A stretch of DNA of 64,000 bases from Macrobrachium rosenbergii (GCF_040412425.1 NC_089749.1:19265162-19329161); one strand, 5' to 3'. Counted from the first letter of the stretch, positions 24,029 to 36,692 are shown. The notes: a model not told the origin generated them from the sequence alone. Numbers and translations: made by a program.

Positions 24029-24344
24029 CCTCTCCGTAGGGGGTTAGTGCCGTCAGTGCACTTCATGCGGTGCACTGTAGGCATTACTTAAGGTTCTTTG
24101 CGGCGTCCCTTAGGTCCCTAGCTGCAACTCCTTTCATTCCTTATATTGTACCTCCGTTCACATTCTCTTTCTTCCATCTTACTTTCCATCTTCTTCTAAC
24201 AGTTGATTCATAGCGTAACTGCTAGGTTTTCCTCCTGTTACACCTTTGAAACCTTTCAGCTGTCAATTTCCGTTTCAGCGCGGAATGACCTCATAGGTCC
24301 CAGTGCTTGGCCTTTGGCCTGAATTCTGTCCTGTCTGTGTTCTC
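24029..24344 (-). mobile_element. Decapod-type SINE (copy 2) with 12-bp target-site duplication
   Basis: This is the same family as 9411-9725. The insertion is flanked by TTAAATATCGAC at 24017-24028 and again at 24345-24356. The uninterrupted equivalent in unit 1 reads TTAAGTGTCGACTCATGATG, confirming a filled versus empty site. Strand is given by analogy and is uncertain. Confidence 0.9.
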
Positions 24345-24786
24345 TTAAATATCGACTCACGATGTTTCGTAAGATTGCACACGCGTTTCGCTAACAGGTC
24401 CAGTTCATTCTTAGCAAGATTTGAGTGAGATTATTGGCCTTAGCATCCTAAGTGGTAACACAATGACCGCCTAAACAAAACAGGGCTAACTACATAGAAA
24501 ACGGAGGAAGGCAGCGAGTTCTGCATTTCAGAAGTCCCTAGGTTAGGAGCTTGCTATCACAACCTTCCCTTATTTCATCATTATTTTGTACTCTGTGGGT
24601 ACACTGTAACCGTGGCCAACAAGTCTTAGGGCTTCATTATGCTACTTGTGGCAACCTACAGGTCTACAGTGAATCTGGTTTTTAGATTTTAGGTTGCCAG
24701 GACCGGATAATGAAATCTTCAGTCTTACTGGTTGTGGTTTTAGTATGTGTGCAGTAATCAGATGGGCTGGGAGATATTTTATGCTT

Positions 24787-24793
24787 TCTGTGT

Positions 24794-24845
<52 letters not shown>
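24787..24845. repeat. (GT)n microsatellite
   Basis: GT tract with one TATG interruption, inside duplication unit 2. Confidence 0.96.
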
Positions 24846-24848
<3 letters not shown>

Positions 24849-25131
24849 AGGAGGGATCATGCTTGCATTTGTTAAATCTTTTAATCCTAAAATTACATAT
24901 TAAGCGGTTATTTGAATTTTATTGTCTTCCTTGGGGCCCCATGTTTACCGCTAATGTTTTTCCCTGTATTTATGCTAATTCTATAAATAAAAAAAATTAC
25001 ATATCGGGTTCTTGTTGAATTTGATGATCTTTCTGTCGGGTATCATACCCATAACTTACTTTTTTCCTGTCTTTATTTTAAATTTAAAAAATCCAGTCAT
25101 TGCACATTGAGCATCCAGTCACCTCTACAAG

Positions 25132-25559
25132 TTCTCTAAGCAGCGTAGAAGTCTCCAGAGTTCCCGAATACGACGCTATGGAGTAAAAAAAAGAAAAAAA
25201 AAATGAGTTCCCGGAGACGGCAGCCGGTCCGATGGCTATCGAAATACACCCGATGTTTACCGAAGGCGCGCGTTCGTTTGGCTTAGATGAGAGCCCGATA
25301 TGCATATTGAATTTTGCTATGCATTCGAACTAGGCTGTTCGTTGCGGTGATTTTTCTTCCGCTGCGTCAAGCTCACCGCCCAGGGCTAACTAGATGGATA
25401 TTCCCTGATAATGTCCTAAAAACACTAGGAGAGATGGAGTAAGGAAAGTCTAGCCTCGGTAGAAGGTTTCCTAACAGACTGTTACATACATTTTTAATTA
25501 TTAAAGTTTGTAGTTTGTGATAGTTTTATGTTTTTGTTAGGATTTGCTTTGAATGAGGA
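25132..25559. other. Unique sequence, no gene seen
   Basis: The first part is CpG-containing (GGAGACGGCAGCCGG) with an A run. No coding motif. Confidence 0.5.
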
Positions 25560-25960
25560 CCAACTACTTAAATAACAATGCTGTAAATTGGGAACGTAAG
25601 CCGCTCGATACAGTTTTGCGTTGTTGAGATGATGAACTTGAACGCATCCGAAGACGACCACTCTCCGAGCCCCGTTGCAGTTTAGACATCCGGTATCGTT
25701 TTGCGCATGGGGCGAACTGCGCTTGAACGCTGCCTTGGACTGTTAACGTTCGGCCCAAATGAAATTGAGTCGAGAGGATAAATCATGGTGGTCGTGCCCC
25801 CAGTCGACATACGCGTCAGGAACACGGCTCGTTTGGCCTCCTCTAATAACAGCTAATAAATCATTTCTTCGTAATGTAAACGACGGAAGAGGGGGAGAAT
25901 CAATCTGGAATCTTATTGGCTCTTCTTGCTCCCTTTGACCAATCGGTGGTTGCAACTCGC
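25560..25960. promoter_or_regulatory. CpG-richer block with paired CCAAT boxes, possible promoter or enhancer
   Basis: The block is GC- and CpG-rich against an AT-rich background. It carries ATTGG (about 25915-25919) and CCAAT (about 25939-25943), which are CCAAT boxes in opposite orientation about 20 bp apart. Open frames on the minus strand (25564-25955) overlap it but have no recognised motif. If it is a promoter the direction is unclear. This is inference from composition and short motifs only. Confidence 0.3.
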
Positions 25961-26635
25961 ATTTTTTTTTTATTACTGATTCTCAGTACTTTGGTTGAAT
26001 GGATGATTATTCGCATATTTATAATTTTTCTCTTGGATGTTTAGAGATTACTGTTAAGTAGTGTTTAGGATCTGGAGATTCCCCAAGTCGTAAATTTTCT
26101 CTGGCACATGGAATAACCTAAGGAAACTGTTCATTATGATTATTATTTATAATATGCACTTATTTATGGGGAGTAAATGAACAGAATATGACCAAGAACA
26201 CGCAATGGAGAGCGTACCTATTCCAGAGTGTCTAAGTAGTGAATAAATGATCATGTGTCAGTGAGTGAATGATGAATTATTATCATCATTATTACAGTTG
26301 TTGCTGATGAATTTAGTTAAGAAGTATAATGTACCGGCTTTTTATAAAGGTTGGAACAGTTGAAATAATAATGGACGAGATGCTTTCCGTAGTGACAAAC
26401 CAGGAAAACTTCATTGATGGCCACTAAAAGTTAATCATTAATCATTTGGAGTGGATCAACAGATTAATGTTTTTCGCCAGCATTCATGGAAATCTGTTCT
26501 CCTGGACACTGGTAATAACTTCTTTTTATTTTCCAATGTTGGAGGCTACTATTTAGGGAGGGAGGTTTCGAAAAACTTCGCATTCTTCACTGGATTCTTT
26601 TGAATGGCCAAAAAAGTTGGAAGCCACTGAATTCA
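25961..26635. other. Unique AT-rich sequence, no gene seen
   Basis: No coding signal. Confidence 0.6.
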
Positions 26636-26800
26636 AACTTAGAAAAACAGGGCATGAAGATTAAGTATAAAAAAAAAAAAAGACGTCCTTACGTACAGGA
26701 AAAAGTAATTGAAATTCAAGCCTAGAGAAACTGGAGTTAAAAGGTATAAGCTACGAAAAACCTAGGAATGAAGGCTTAAGTATCACAAGAAAAATTAAGT
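26636..26800. repeat. Possible degenerate tandem repeat
   Basis: The motif CCTAGAAAAAC...ATGAAGGTTAAGTAT recurs about three times at irregular spacing of roughly 60 bp (26637, 26723, 26756). Strongly decayed. Confidence 0.35.
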
Positions 26801-27009
26801 AAAAAGATGTTGCCTCTAAGAAAAATGATCGTTCCTTTGGTTATCAACTATTCTCAAAAGAGATCGTTCAAGAATGCGCGAGAAAAAATGCCAAGTAAAG
26901 GGTTTGTGAGAGGGGAAGGGGCCTGTTAAGACCAGGAGGGCAGGGGGGTGTGTGGTTGAAATTTATGAATAAAAACTTTCCATGGGTAATTGAAGCATTC
27001 ACTTTGTAA

Positions 27010-27300
27010 CACCTTAGACAGTCCGGAGGACCGGTAATTTGCGCTTTTACATCAAGGTAGCTGGTTATAACGGATGATATATCCCCACACTTTATTATAC
27101 CGCGCTCAGCATCGCGGTGTATGATCTACATGACCTTACATCAGGGCTAAATTGCCTGTAATGCTTAATACGCACTGATAAATTCCCTCTTATTTCAGAG
27201 GGCCCTCGATCGTCTCCAGCCCCAGATGAAAGCCCTGGCGAATTTCGAAGATCATGATGCTGTCGGTGCTCCTCGGCTTTTATTTATTTTTTATTTCCTT
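27010..27300. other. Unique GC-richer block, possible conserved element or exon
   Basis: It contains a 20-bp hairpin word ACCGCGCTCAGCATCGCGGT (27099-27118) and, at 27189-27199, CTTATTTCAG, an acceptor-like site. The sequence after it is open in one frame (RALDRLQPQMKALANFEDHD and on), and an overlapping frame starts MMLSVLLGFYLF. No donor closes the segment convincingly. Either a conserved non-coding block or an unrecognised exon. Confidence 0.25.
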
Positions 27301-28426
27301 CTATTACCGTTATTAATTTTTGGTTTATTAAGAAGACTCCCTTTTTTTTCTCTCTCTACCTTCTTATGCAGGCACCCTCTAAGGTGAGGAAAAGAATTTA
27401 ATTTTTGCATATACATGGCAAGATTCATCGTTCTGGGAATATAGCTATTGACGGCAGATGGACGGGTGACAGGTGTGTTTTAGTGTTATCTACACAGCCT
27501 TATATATAAATGTATAATTATTTATATATGCATACGAGGTTCCAGCCGAGAAATTCTATTTAGGCATTAGAAACTTTTTCATAAAAACTTGTAGGATGTG
27601 TTTTAATTATGTGTAGAATATTGTAATGTAGGTTGTGTTATATTGCTAGTAATAAACAATACCCAGTTTCATGAATCTGCAATAGACCTTACATTGCAAG
27701 ATCCTTTGGGGGTAATTTATAGGTTTTGCAATATTACTTATTCGCCTACATAATTTCTTTGATTTTAATTTGCAATGTGAATGGCTGAAGTGTTGGCGCA
27801 TGTGTGTGCGACTTTCGTGCATCGACAAGCATAATTTTCTCAGGAACTGTCGACCATGCTTTAATTAAATGTAACAAGGAAAAAAAAATAAGGAAGGAGA
27901 ACACTGGCAGACGTAGCTCCGGTGTCTTTAGTGTTTGCTGGGTATTTTATCGAATGCGCATTTTAGGAAATGAGCTGGACCGCTGTTGGCAAAGACCGGG
28001 CATGTGAAAACTCCAGTAAACGAGGGATATTTTTAGTTTTGTTAATGCAACAGAAACTAAGAATCTAAACAGTATTAGTTGCTAAATTTACATCGGTCAG
28101 TTGAAGCCTGATTTGGGGAAAACTATGCGTCCATTTATTGCATTTTGGATAATTGAACTTGATTGCCGAACTTTAAAGAGGAGTGGAGTTTGTATTCTGA
28201 AAACTAAATATAAAAAGCTTCAATTGCTCAATCAGTCTTTCAGTAGAAGAAGTATTGGTCTATTTGCTGTTTAAAGAAAAGACGTCGACACCTTTGAAGG
28301 ATGAAATTGATGGGGGTAATTCATCAGTTGCATGATTGAGGGCAACAGCTTTATGTAGACTACGGGTCTGTCCCGATATTATCGCTCGGGTTTGGAAGGA
28401 TTATGTGCGTGTGTGTATGTGTGTTG
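27301..28426. other. Unique sequence, no gene seen
   Basis: No coding signal or obvious repeat. Confidence 0.55.
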
Positions 28427-28455
28427 CGGGGTGGGGGTGGGGGTTGGGGTGGGGG
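28427..28455 (+). other. Potential G-quadruplex motif
   Basis: Five G runs (GGGG, GGGGG, GGGGG, GGGG, GGGGG) lie on the plus strand with 1-2 base loops, an unusually strong quadruplex pattern. Confidence 0.75.
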
Positions 28456-28491
28456 AATCGGCCGTTGCTTCAGGTTGTGTACGGGTTATCA

Positions 28492-28764
28492 GACATATCG
28501 TCCCATTTTTTGGGAGTGTCGAATATGCATTTTTTAATTTGTTTTGAGTTATCTGCATCAACGGTGATTTTATCAGTGACTTTTTGTTTCAGCTGAATAT
28601 CAAGTGTGTCTCTCTCTCACCATACATCCTGGATAGTGGGAGAGAGGCACACTTGATACTTTGCTGTAACAAAAAGTCAGTGATAAAATCACCCTCGGTG
28701 CAGATAACTCAAAAAATTGAAAAAATGCACATTCGACACTTTGCCAAAAAAGGGGACGATATGT
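28492..28764. repeat. Near-perfect 273-bp palindrome (long hairpin)
   Basis: Left arm 28492-28627 and right arm 28632-28764 are reverse complements with few mismatches. For example GTGATTTTATCAGTGACTTT pairs with AAAGTCAGTGATAAAATCAC, and GAGTTATCTGCA with TGCAGATAACTC. The centre is only a few bases (ACATCCTGGAT). The open frame across it is a by-product. It would form a hairpin of about 130 bp if extruded or transcribed. Confidence 0.9.
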
Positions 28765-29382
28765 GGCTGGAGGATATCAATAGTGTCTTAAGTGCTAGAG
28801 GTTAGCAGCAGGAACTTTCAGAGTGCGCTTTGCTTATCACATGTAGATTTTGCGTACACTGGTAAATGTTAGTTGTTTTCCGAATAAGCGTAGGTTATCT
28901 TTTTCGCATACGAGTGCACATAGGTAACAGCAATGGCTGTTTAGTGCAAGGAGGTGTTCAGTTATGTCTTTAGAGGGCATGGAAGCGGCCAGTGTTGGTT
29001 TTTCGGGTGAGCTTCTAATTTGTTGCTCCTAGAGTGCGCACTAATGATCACTTGTGATTTTTGAGTACCCAGTTATCACTTATGGTGATCCCATAAAGGT
29101 AACCGGTAGGGGATTTTGGAGAACTCATAGGTTTTCTATAGAGGCTTTGCAGTAAGAAGAAATAATGACGATTCGAAAATGATGTAAGATATGAGCTTGG
29201 GCGTAGAAATGAGCTCTTGAATCGTTTTTCTTTAAAATGAGGTAATAATGAGTGAACAGAGGTTGCCAGTCATATTGGGATTGTGAGGGTGAAGTTACCA
29301 TTCATGGATTTGAATGAGCTTGAGGAGATCAATACTGGCTACTGGCTGTGGACTGAGTGGATGTTATTAGTGGTGACTTCAG
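28765..29382. other. Unique sequence, no gene seen
   Basis: No clear feature. If the next candidate exon is real this would be upstream intron. Confidence 0.5.
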
Positions 29383-29494
29383 AGATACAGATTTGGAGAA
29401 AGGACAGTTTACTGTCATTGACTTTGGAGGCACCAGAGGCTATCAGCTGTGGGTCTCGAATTTCAAGAGAACATTGTCGGAAATGCCCTGTAAA
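29383..29494 (+). CDS. Possible coding segment, unidentified
   Basis: The segment is open in the frame reading DTDLEKGQFTVIDFGGTRGY then QLWVSNFKRTLSEMPCK, with a balanced amino-acid mix. It ends at a consensus-like donor TGTAAA|GTGAGTGG (29494/29495). The proposed acceptor GACTTCAG (29382) lacks a pyrimidine tract, so the left edge is doubtful; the frame stays open upstream to 29357. No family recognised. It could be an exon or a relic of a mobile-element protein. Confidence 0.25.
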
Positions 29495-29854
29495 GTGAGT
29501 GGAAACCAGGTGCCCGCTATGGAGTGGAGAAAGAAGCAGGTGCAAAGTAATATATCATATAAATGAGTCAAGAGTAGCGTTATAGTTCAGACCTTGCTAT
29601 TAAGTGTATTCAAGGAAGCTCACTGGGCTGTACGTGATTCAAGTTTAGTAACTCCTGATATTCAGACTGATATTTAGCTCTTCCCTGTAATATGAGCAGA
29701 GATGATCAGCCTTTCTATAATGGCTAACGGTATTTTAACACTTCTGCAAAAGGCATTGTCTTCTTCTCTGTACTGAGCAAAGAGTAAAGAACCTGTCATG
29801 TTGCAGCTCACACGCCAGAAAGTATTACACTAGATACACTTCTTGAGAGGTCCT

Positions 29855-30345
29855 CATGATTGACTAATGGGTTTTGTGTCAAAATGGCGGCACGAAGAAG
29901 GTTTTTGATCGATTGGTTGGTTTTATGTGAAACTGGTATTACTAGCTTTTTGGTTAATTCACTGATTGGTTTTATGGAGAACTGACGTCACTTGAGACTC
30001 TTGATTGATTAGCTGATTGGTTAGATGTCACACTGGTGTCACGAAAGTGCATATTAATTGATTGGCTTAATGTCAGACAAGTTTGATGAAATTTCCACAT
30101 TGATTAGTTGATGAGTTTTAAGCCAATCTGGTATCACAAGCAACTTATTGATTAACTGGTTTTATGTTAAGAGAGCTTCTTGGCTGATTAACTGACTAGT
30201 TTTATGTCATACAAGCGCCACGAAAAAGTCATGATTAATTATTTGGATTTGTGCCAAACTTGTGCCATGAGATAGCTTATTGACTGATTGGCTAACAAAC
30301 TGGCGTAACGAGAGATTTTTTATTGATGTCACCTGTAGTCTCTTG
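29855..30345. repeat. Degenerate minisatellite, unit about 50-55 bp
   Basis: About nine diverged units share the pattern TTGATTGATTGGTTTTATGT, then CAAACTGGTGTCACGAGA. Clear examples start near 29857, 29910, 29998, 30044, 30152 and 30275. Units vary in length by indels. No coding frame is maintained. Confidence 0.75.
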
Positions 30346-30470
30346 GCTATGTTATAAATGTCAGTTTTTACAGCCCCCTGGATACATCGTAGAATTCATG
30401 AACGTGAGGGCAAGCGCGTATGGTCAGTTCTGCATGCCATCTATTTCCAGACTCTGCAATTTAAGATTAA

Positions 30471-30473
<3 letters not shown>

Positions 30474-30550
<77 letters not shown>
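30474..30550. repeat. (CT)n microsatellite
   Basis: Perfect CT tract of about 76 bp. Confidence 0.97.
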
Positions 30551-30553
<3 letters not shown>

Positions 30554-31120
30554 TACGACAGTGTACGTATGATGATTTAGTTGCCATGAATACCTTAGTA
30601 TTAAAATTATAGAAGTTCGTCTACTTCCATATAGCCCATTGCAATGATTTTATTTCAAGTATGACATTTGATATCAATTGATTCTTGAGAGACAGATAGA
30701 AAGAAAACCATTGACATTTATCATTTAATAGGCAGCACAACGGTAGGGAGACGTGAGGCGTATAAGTAAGTTATGTTATCCTTTCTCTAAAATAGAATTA
30801 GTAAAACACCATTTTTGTCGTGTTTAAACCTTAGCAGATTCAAAATTCTCATTTAGACTACATGAATGATTGATCATTTAGTTGCTGATTCATATTTATT
30901 CGATACTGAGTGTTTGACTGCTGACAGTTTTGAGACCCATTATCCGATTACTCATCAGATGCTAAGGTTCAGCGTAAAAATCCTGAATAAAGAATAGATC
31001 GCGTGTGTACATGCTTTGTATAAATAGTGTATGTATATGTTGTACCTAGAAAATGTGTTAAAAGAACACGAAAGGGCTCCGTACATTTCATCATTATATT
31101 ATTGTGTCCTCTACTTTATG
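30551..31120. other. Unique AT-rich sequence, no gene seen
   Basis: No coding signal. Confidence 0.6.
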
Positions 31121-31128
31121 TATGTATT

Positions 31129-31264
<136 letters not shown>

Positions 31265-31410
31265 TGAGTGTTTTTACCTGCGTTTACCCGCAGTATAAAT
31301 GGACTGTGTATATTGAATATACCAACACTGGCGCGTGTTCTCTTACATTTCAAACGAGCAGCTCGTCCGGTCGATAGAGGCACGGTATTGTTTTGTTCCT
31401 TACTTTTTTT

Positions 31411-31415
<5 letters not shown>

Positions 31416-31457
<42 letters not shown>
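31416..31457. repeat. (CT)n microsatellite
   Basis: Perfect CT tract. Confidence 0.96.
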
Positions 31458-31458
<1 letters not shown>

Positions 31459-31559
31459 ATCCTTGGCAATCAAAGAAAGTGATTGTCAAGTAATTAAGGT
31501 CCACACTTTCAGAATCGGGGGCGTCGTTTCGCAGCCTGTAATTCTTCTCTTACATTTTT

Positions 31560-31900
31560 AATCTGCATTGACCCTGGCCATTTATGAAGTAGTAGTTAAG
31601 TTAATGCCACGGTCTGTACACTTTCTAATTGGGCTCAATTAAGCCTTTTGCATTAATTCCACCGAGAGAACGCGAGGTGCCGTTTGTCACGCGAGTGCCA
31701 TGTCGTGCTCCCGATTTTATTAGTGGCACTTAATGCCGAAGCCAAAGAAAGCGAGTGTATTTGGTTTTCGTCAACTTGGTATTTTATTCTTACCGAAAGG
31801 AAATTATCTAACGCCGTATAATTAAATGGTTTTAAGAGTGGAAATGCTATTTGTCGCGTTTTCATTTTCCCAGATTGAAATTTGTTTTAGGTATGAGCGG
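31560..31900. other. Unique block, possible conserved non-coding element
   Basis: Mixed AT-rich homeodomain-type words (AATTGGGCTCAATTAAG, CATTAATTCC) with CpG-containing sequence (GAACGCGAGGTGCCG). No coding support. Confidence 0.2.
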
Positions 31901-33243
31901 TTGCATGCCTGGGCGCAGTGTTAATCTTTACTTAACTGGAGTAATGCTGTGTGTGCATATGTAATTTACACTAGGAAATAAATGGAATTGATTATAACCA
32001 CTTACATATTTTATAAGCCCTCATTTTCTTCGCTGAAGACATATACTGACGTTTAAAAAATTGTAAAGTGTGAATTATAGTAGATTCAGGGTCATTTAAA
32101 ATGTTTATAATCTTATATCTCTATTAACATATTTTTATAGATTTACAGTTTCTGTCGCAGCAGGTTCTGTAGTCACTTAGCTGGTTTTTGGAGGTTCATT
32201 TGCAATTCCATTCTTCCATCTTGTAAATGCCGTACGTAAGTCCCAAACAGTCACTCCCACAAGTATTCTCAGACTTATACCAGCGTCTCCCACTATTGAT
32301 TTTGATTTCTAATGTACTTGATTCCACTTACGAAAAATTAAAGTTATGATAACCTTATCTGGTATCAATGGGGTCGCAGTCTGTGATATCGTGTAAGCTG
32401 TCGTCCATACTCCTGGTGTATGTAGCGGTAGTTCATACTCTTTGTGTATGTATTGGTGTAGTTCCTTTTTTTGTCAGTTGTATTAATCCTCAAATGAACT
32501 TTTATAGAGTTTATGATAAAATAATTGCATGATGATTAACATTACCATATGAACTGTAGTCTAACCCGTAAGGCCAAAATGGAATACAGGCTTAATATAT
32601 TATTATCATTATTATTGGTCAGCGAGAAACGTTCATTCGAGATTGCTTATTACCTGGAAAGGTAGATATAACAGGTCATCTTTTCCAGTCCCGCATCGCC
32701 TCAATGATTGACAGCCCCCAGGTGGGTCGTGGGATGACAGACAATTTTAGATGGAAAAAGGAACCAGGAAGAATCGAGAGGTAACGGAATGGGAGAAGAA
32801 AATCGAAGTGGGAAAAGTGTGTAATGAGAAAATGAGATTATGAACTCGCTGGCGTTCGTTGGCGCAAGAACAATACACTTTCAGGAAAGATGTTGTTATT
32901 TTGTCACTGAAATGAAAACAATAATCGCCATGAAATCAAAAGTGTTGTAATCATTGATATCATGTAAAGGTATGAAAGGTTAAAATCTCATAATTCTGAT
33001 TAATGTCTATTTTATATTATGTCAAGAAGAGTGAGAAGTATTTTCCATCGGGTATAAAAAAAAATGATCGGTACCGTAATCACCTTTTCTCTTGTTAAGA
33101 TCAAGCTCTTTTTTTTATGCAGTTGCACTCGAAAATAGGAAAAAAAAATTAAAGGGGAAATTGGTGGTTAATTTCTAATGGGAAAACTCGGTTTCTTGCG
33201 GAATAAAAGAATGAATACCTGACTTTGAAAGGCAGAGCTGGGG

Positions 33244-33248
<5 letters not shown>
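31901..33248. other. Unique AT-rich sequence, no gene seen
   Basis: No coding signal. Short A runs near 33057 and 33143. Confidence 0.6.

Positions 33249-33320
<72 letters not shown>
33249..33320. repeat. (AT)n microsatellite
   Basis: Perfect AT tract of about 72 bp. Confidence 0.97.
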
Positions 33321-33321
<1 letters not shown>

Positions 33322-33424
33322 TGTATATTTAAAAGGTGCAGATTATATACCGGAAGAGTGACAGGACCAAACTGTAATGAGTATGAAGGACTGACCGGTA
33401 GATTTATCTTTATAATTTGCGATT

Positions 33425-33500
33425 TTCGCGTAGAATGTACGTAATTGTACAAGCCACCGAAAGGTCTCAGGTTCGATTCCCAAGGCAGCCGGAATTCTTT
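33425..33500 (+). mobile_element. tRNA-like fragment with B box
   Basis: GTCTCAGGTTCGATTCCCAA matches the T-arm/B-box consensus and is followed by GGCAGCCGGAATT. No full cloverleaf, so probably a SINE head remnant. Confidence 0.35.
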
Positions 33501-33545
33501 AGGCCAGTTCTGTTAAATCCGAATATTCTTCTATCGACTGAAAGC

Positions 33546-33740
<195 letters not shown>

Positions 33741-34010
33741 CAGATACATACGTGTGTAATTGTAATATACAATGCCCTCTAGCTATCCGAATTCTTCGCG
33801 GTTTTGGATACGCTTGTCACTACAAAGCCTTAAGATCCAAGTACAAGAAATATGAAGAAATTATGATGTCGGTAGCGATAAACGGGCCAGGTCCCCGAAT
33901 CATAATTTCTTCATACTCTTTATACTTGGATCTTAAAACTTTGTAACAATAATCAACAAAGTATCCAAAAAAATGAAGAAACATTAATAACTACAATTAC
34001 ATAATATCTG
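33741..34010. repeat. Imperfect foldback (inverted repeat), arms about 110-125 bp
   Basis: Arms 33741-33867 and 33899-34010 are inverted copies. AAGATCCAAGTAC pairs with GTATACTTGGATCTT-type sequence, TATGAAGAAATTATGAT with ATCATAATTTCTTCATA, TTTTGGATAC with GTATCCAAAA, and CAGATA with TATCTG at the outer ends. The loop (33868-33898) is GC-rich (AAACGGGCCAGGTCCCCG). No coding capacity. It looks like a miniature inverted-repeat element flanked by microsatellites. Confidence 0.8.
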
Positions 34011-34034
34011 AAAAGTAATAAGTGACCAGTAGAT

Positions 34035-34037
<3 letters not shown>

Positions 34038-34131
<94 letters not shown>
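34038..34131. repeat. Self-complementary (AC)n(AT)n(GT)n microsatellite
   Basis: AC tract (34038-34066), AT tract (34067-34115) and GT tract (34116-34131). The outer tracts are complementary, so the whole can fold into one hairpin. Confidence 0.96.
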
Positions 34132-35387
34132 ATAATAATAATGTGTGGTAATAATTATGTGTGTGTGTGTTTATACATACATACGCATACATATAGACAC
34201 ATATAAAGCAAAAATTTGTTGTGAAAGTTACTTACTGAAACATTACTAGAAGGAATTTTTCCTTCCTTTTTAGACCACTTCATTAATAGCTGTCGTTTAA
34301 AACTACAACTGTATTTTTACCCAGCCCCTTTCAGTATATTACCCTTTCCCTTTCGCCAAAAATGAATAGGCTTACTTTGCTCAAATCGGACCACTGGTTC
34401 TTTTCTGCTCCAGCCAAAGTATGATGCCGTGCTGTGTGAGAGGGAAGCTGATGGAAAAGAACCGGTACTGATTAGCCAGCGAGGCAAAGAAGAAGAAAAA
34501 AAAAATAATGAAGAAAAAAAAGGGGGCGTGGCCGAGGGAAGGCGGCTGTACAATCTCCGCACTTCTGATTTATATTAATGGTATCTAATTTTCTGGAAAG
34601 ATAAGAACTTATTTATGAGAGGTGTAGCTGAAGGGAGAGAGAAACAGAAATGGACAGACGGAGAGGCGGAGAGATTGGATCGAAATGTATGGGCCTAGGC
34701 ATACCTCCGAGTACTACACTTCCTCTTCCTTAATTTTTTCCTCGCGACTTCATCTTTCGTTCGTCAGCTGTTCTGTTGGTCGGCTCCGTTTGTGTGCTTG
34801 TGTGTTCGTGTGTTTGTGTCTTTTTTTTTCCTCAGAACCTCTTTCATTTTAAAGGTGAATATATGAATACCAATTTATTGCTGACCCAAAACTTCATTTC
34901 ATGTTAATTCAAGGTCTCCATCTACTACACCTCTGAATATATGAGTTTACGAAAGCCATGGGAATGACTTATCTAACAATTTAATGGCACTTCTGAGCTA
35001 AGCTTTAGTGTTGATACGCTTGCCGTTGACTAATTTTCAAGATGAATAATTATCTCTCAGCTCTTTATGACGGTGCATTAGACTGTAATTATATACCACT
35101 CCGTTATGAATCTATCACTGTTATTTTTCATCTTTTTTTTATATTTTCGATCGACAGTGTCAATATACTTGGTCCCCACAATTGCCATTATTTTACCCAT
35201 AAAGTGATTTTCCGTGCTATCCATTACTTATGTTGCGTCTTAGAACGCCCATATTAAGATTAACTGATGAGATTTCTTTGTGCGTTGTCATGAAGAGTTT
35301 GCGCAATTGACTTGAGACGTTCATTTATAGATTTACAAATATTTTTGATAACGAATGACTAAGAATCACAATTTGTTTAATGATATA

Positions 35388-35394
<7 letters not shown>
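34132..35394. other. Unique sequence, no gene seen
   Basis: Contains purine-rich GAAGAAGAAAAA sequence (34485-34525) followed by GGGGGCGTGGCC, a GC-box-like word. No gene can be tied to it. Confidence 0.5.

Positions 35395-35441
<47 letters not shown>
35395..35441. repeat. (CT)n microsatellite
   Basis: Perfect CT tract. Confidence 0.97.
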
Positions 35442-35444
<3 letters not shown>

Positions 35445-35531
35445 AAGTGGAGCCAGCTCAGGGTTCTTGTATCACGTATTACGTGCAGGAGTAGCTAGAG
35501 TTAATCGGCACTATAAAATTGTCTAAGCAGC

Positions 35532-35532
35532 T

Positions 35533-35610
<78 letters not shown>
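35532..35610. repeat. (CT)n microsatellite
   Basis: A CCCT-interrupted start passes to a perfect CT tract. It lies about 90 bp from the previous one. Confidence 0.97.

Positions 35611-36692
<1,082 letters not shown>

Larger units (their letters stand above)
23660..25131 (+). repeat. Tandem segmental duplication, unit 2, with SINE and GT array
   Basis: Diverged partner of unit 1. It is longer because it contains a SINE (24029-24344) and a GT microsatellite (24787-24845), both absent at the matching places of unit 1. The GATGTTTCG landmark is offset by about 1,470 bp from unit 1. Removing the SINE with one target copy (328 bp) leaves a period near 1.14 kb. Confidence 0.85.

Noticed and set aside
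33462..33495. Functional tRNA gene suggested by GGTTCGATTCCC
   Set aside because: No complete cloverleaf around the B box.
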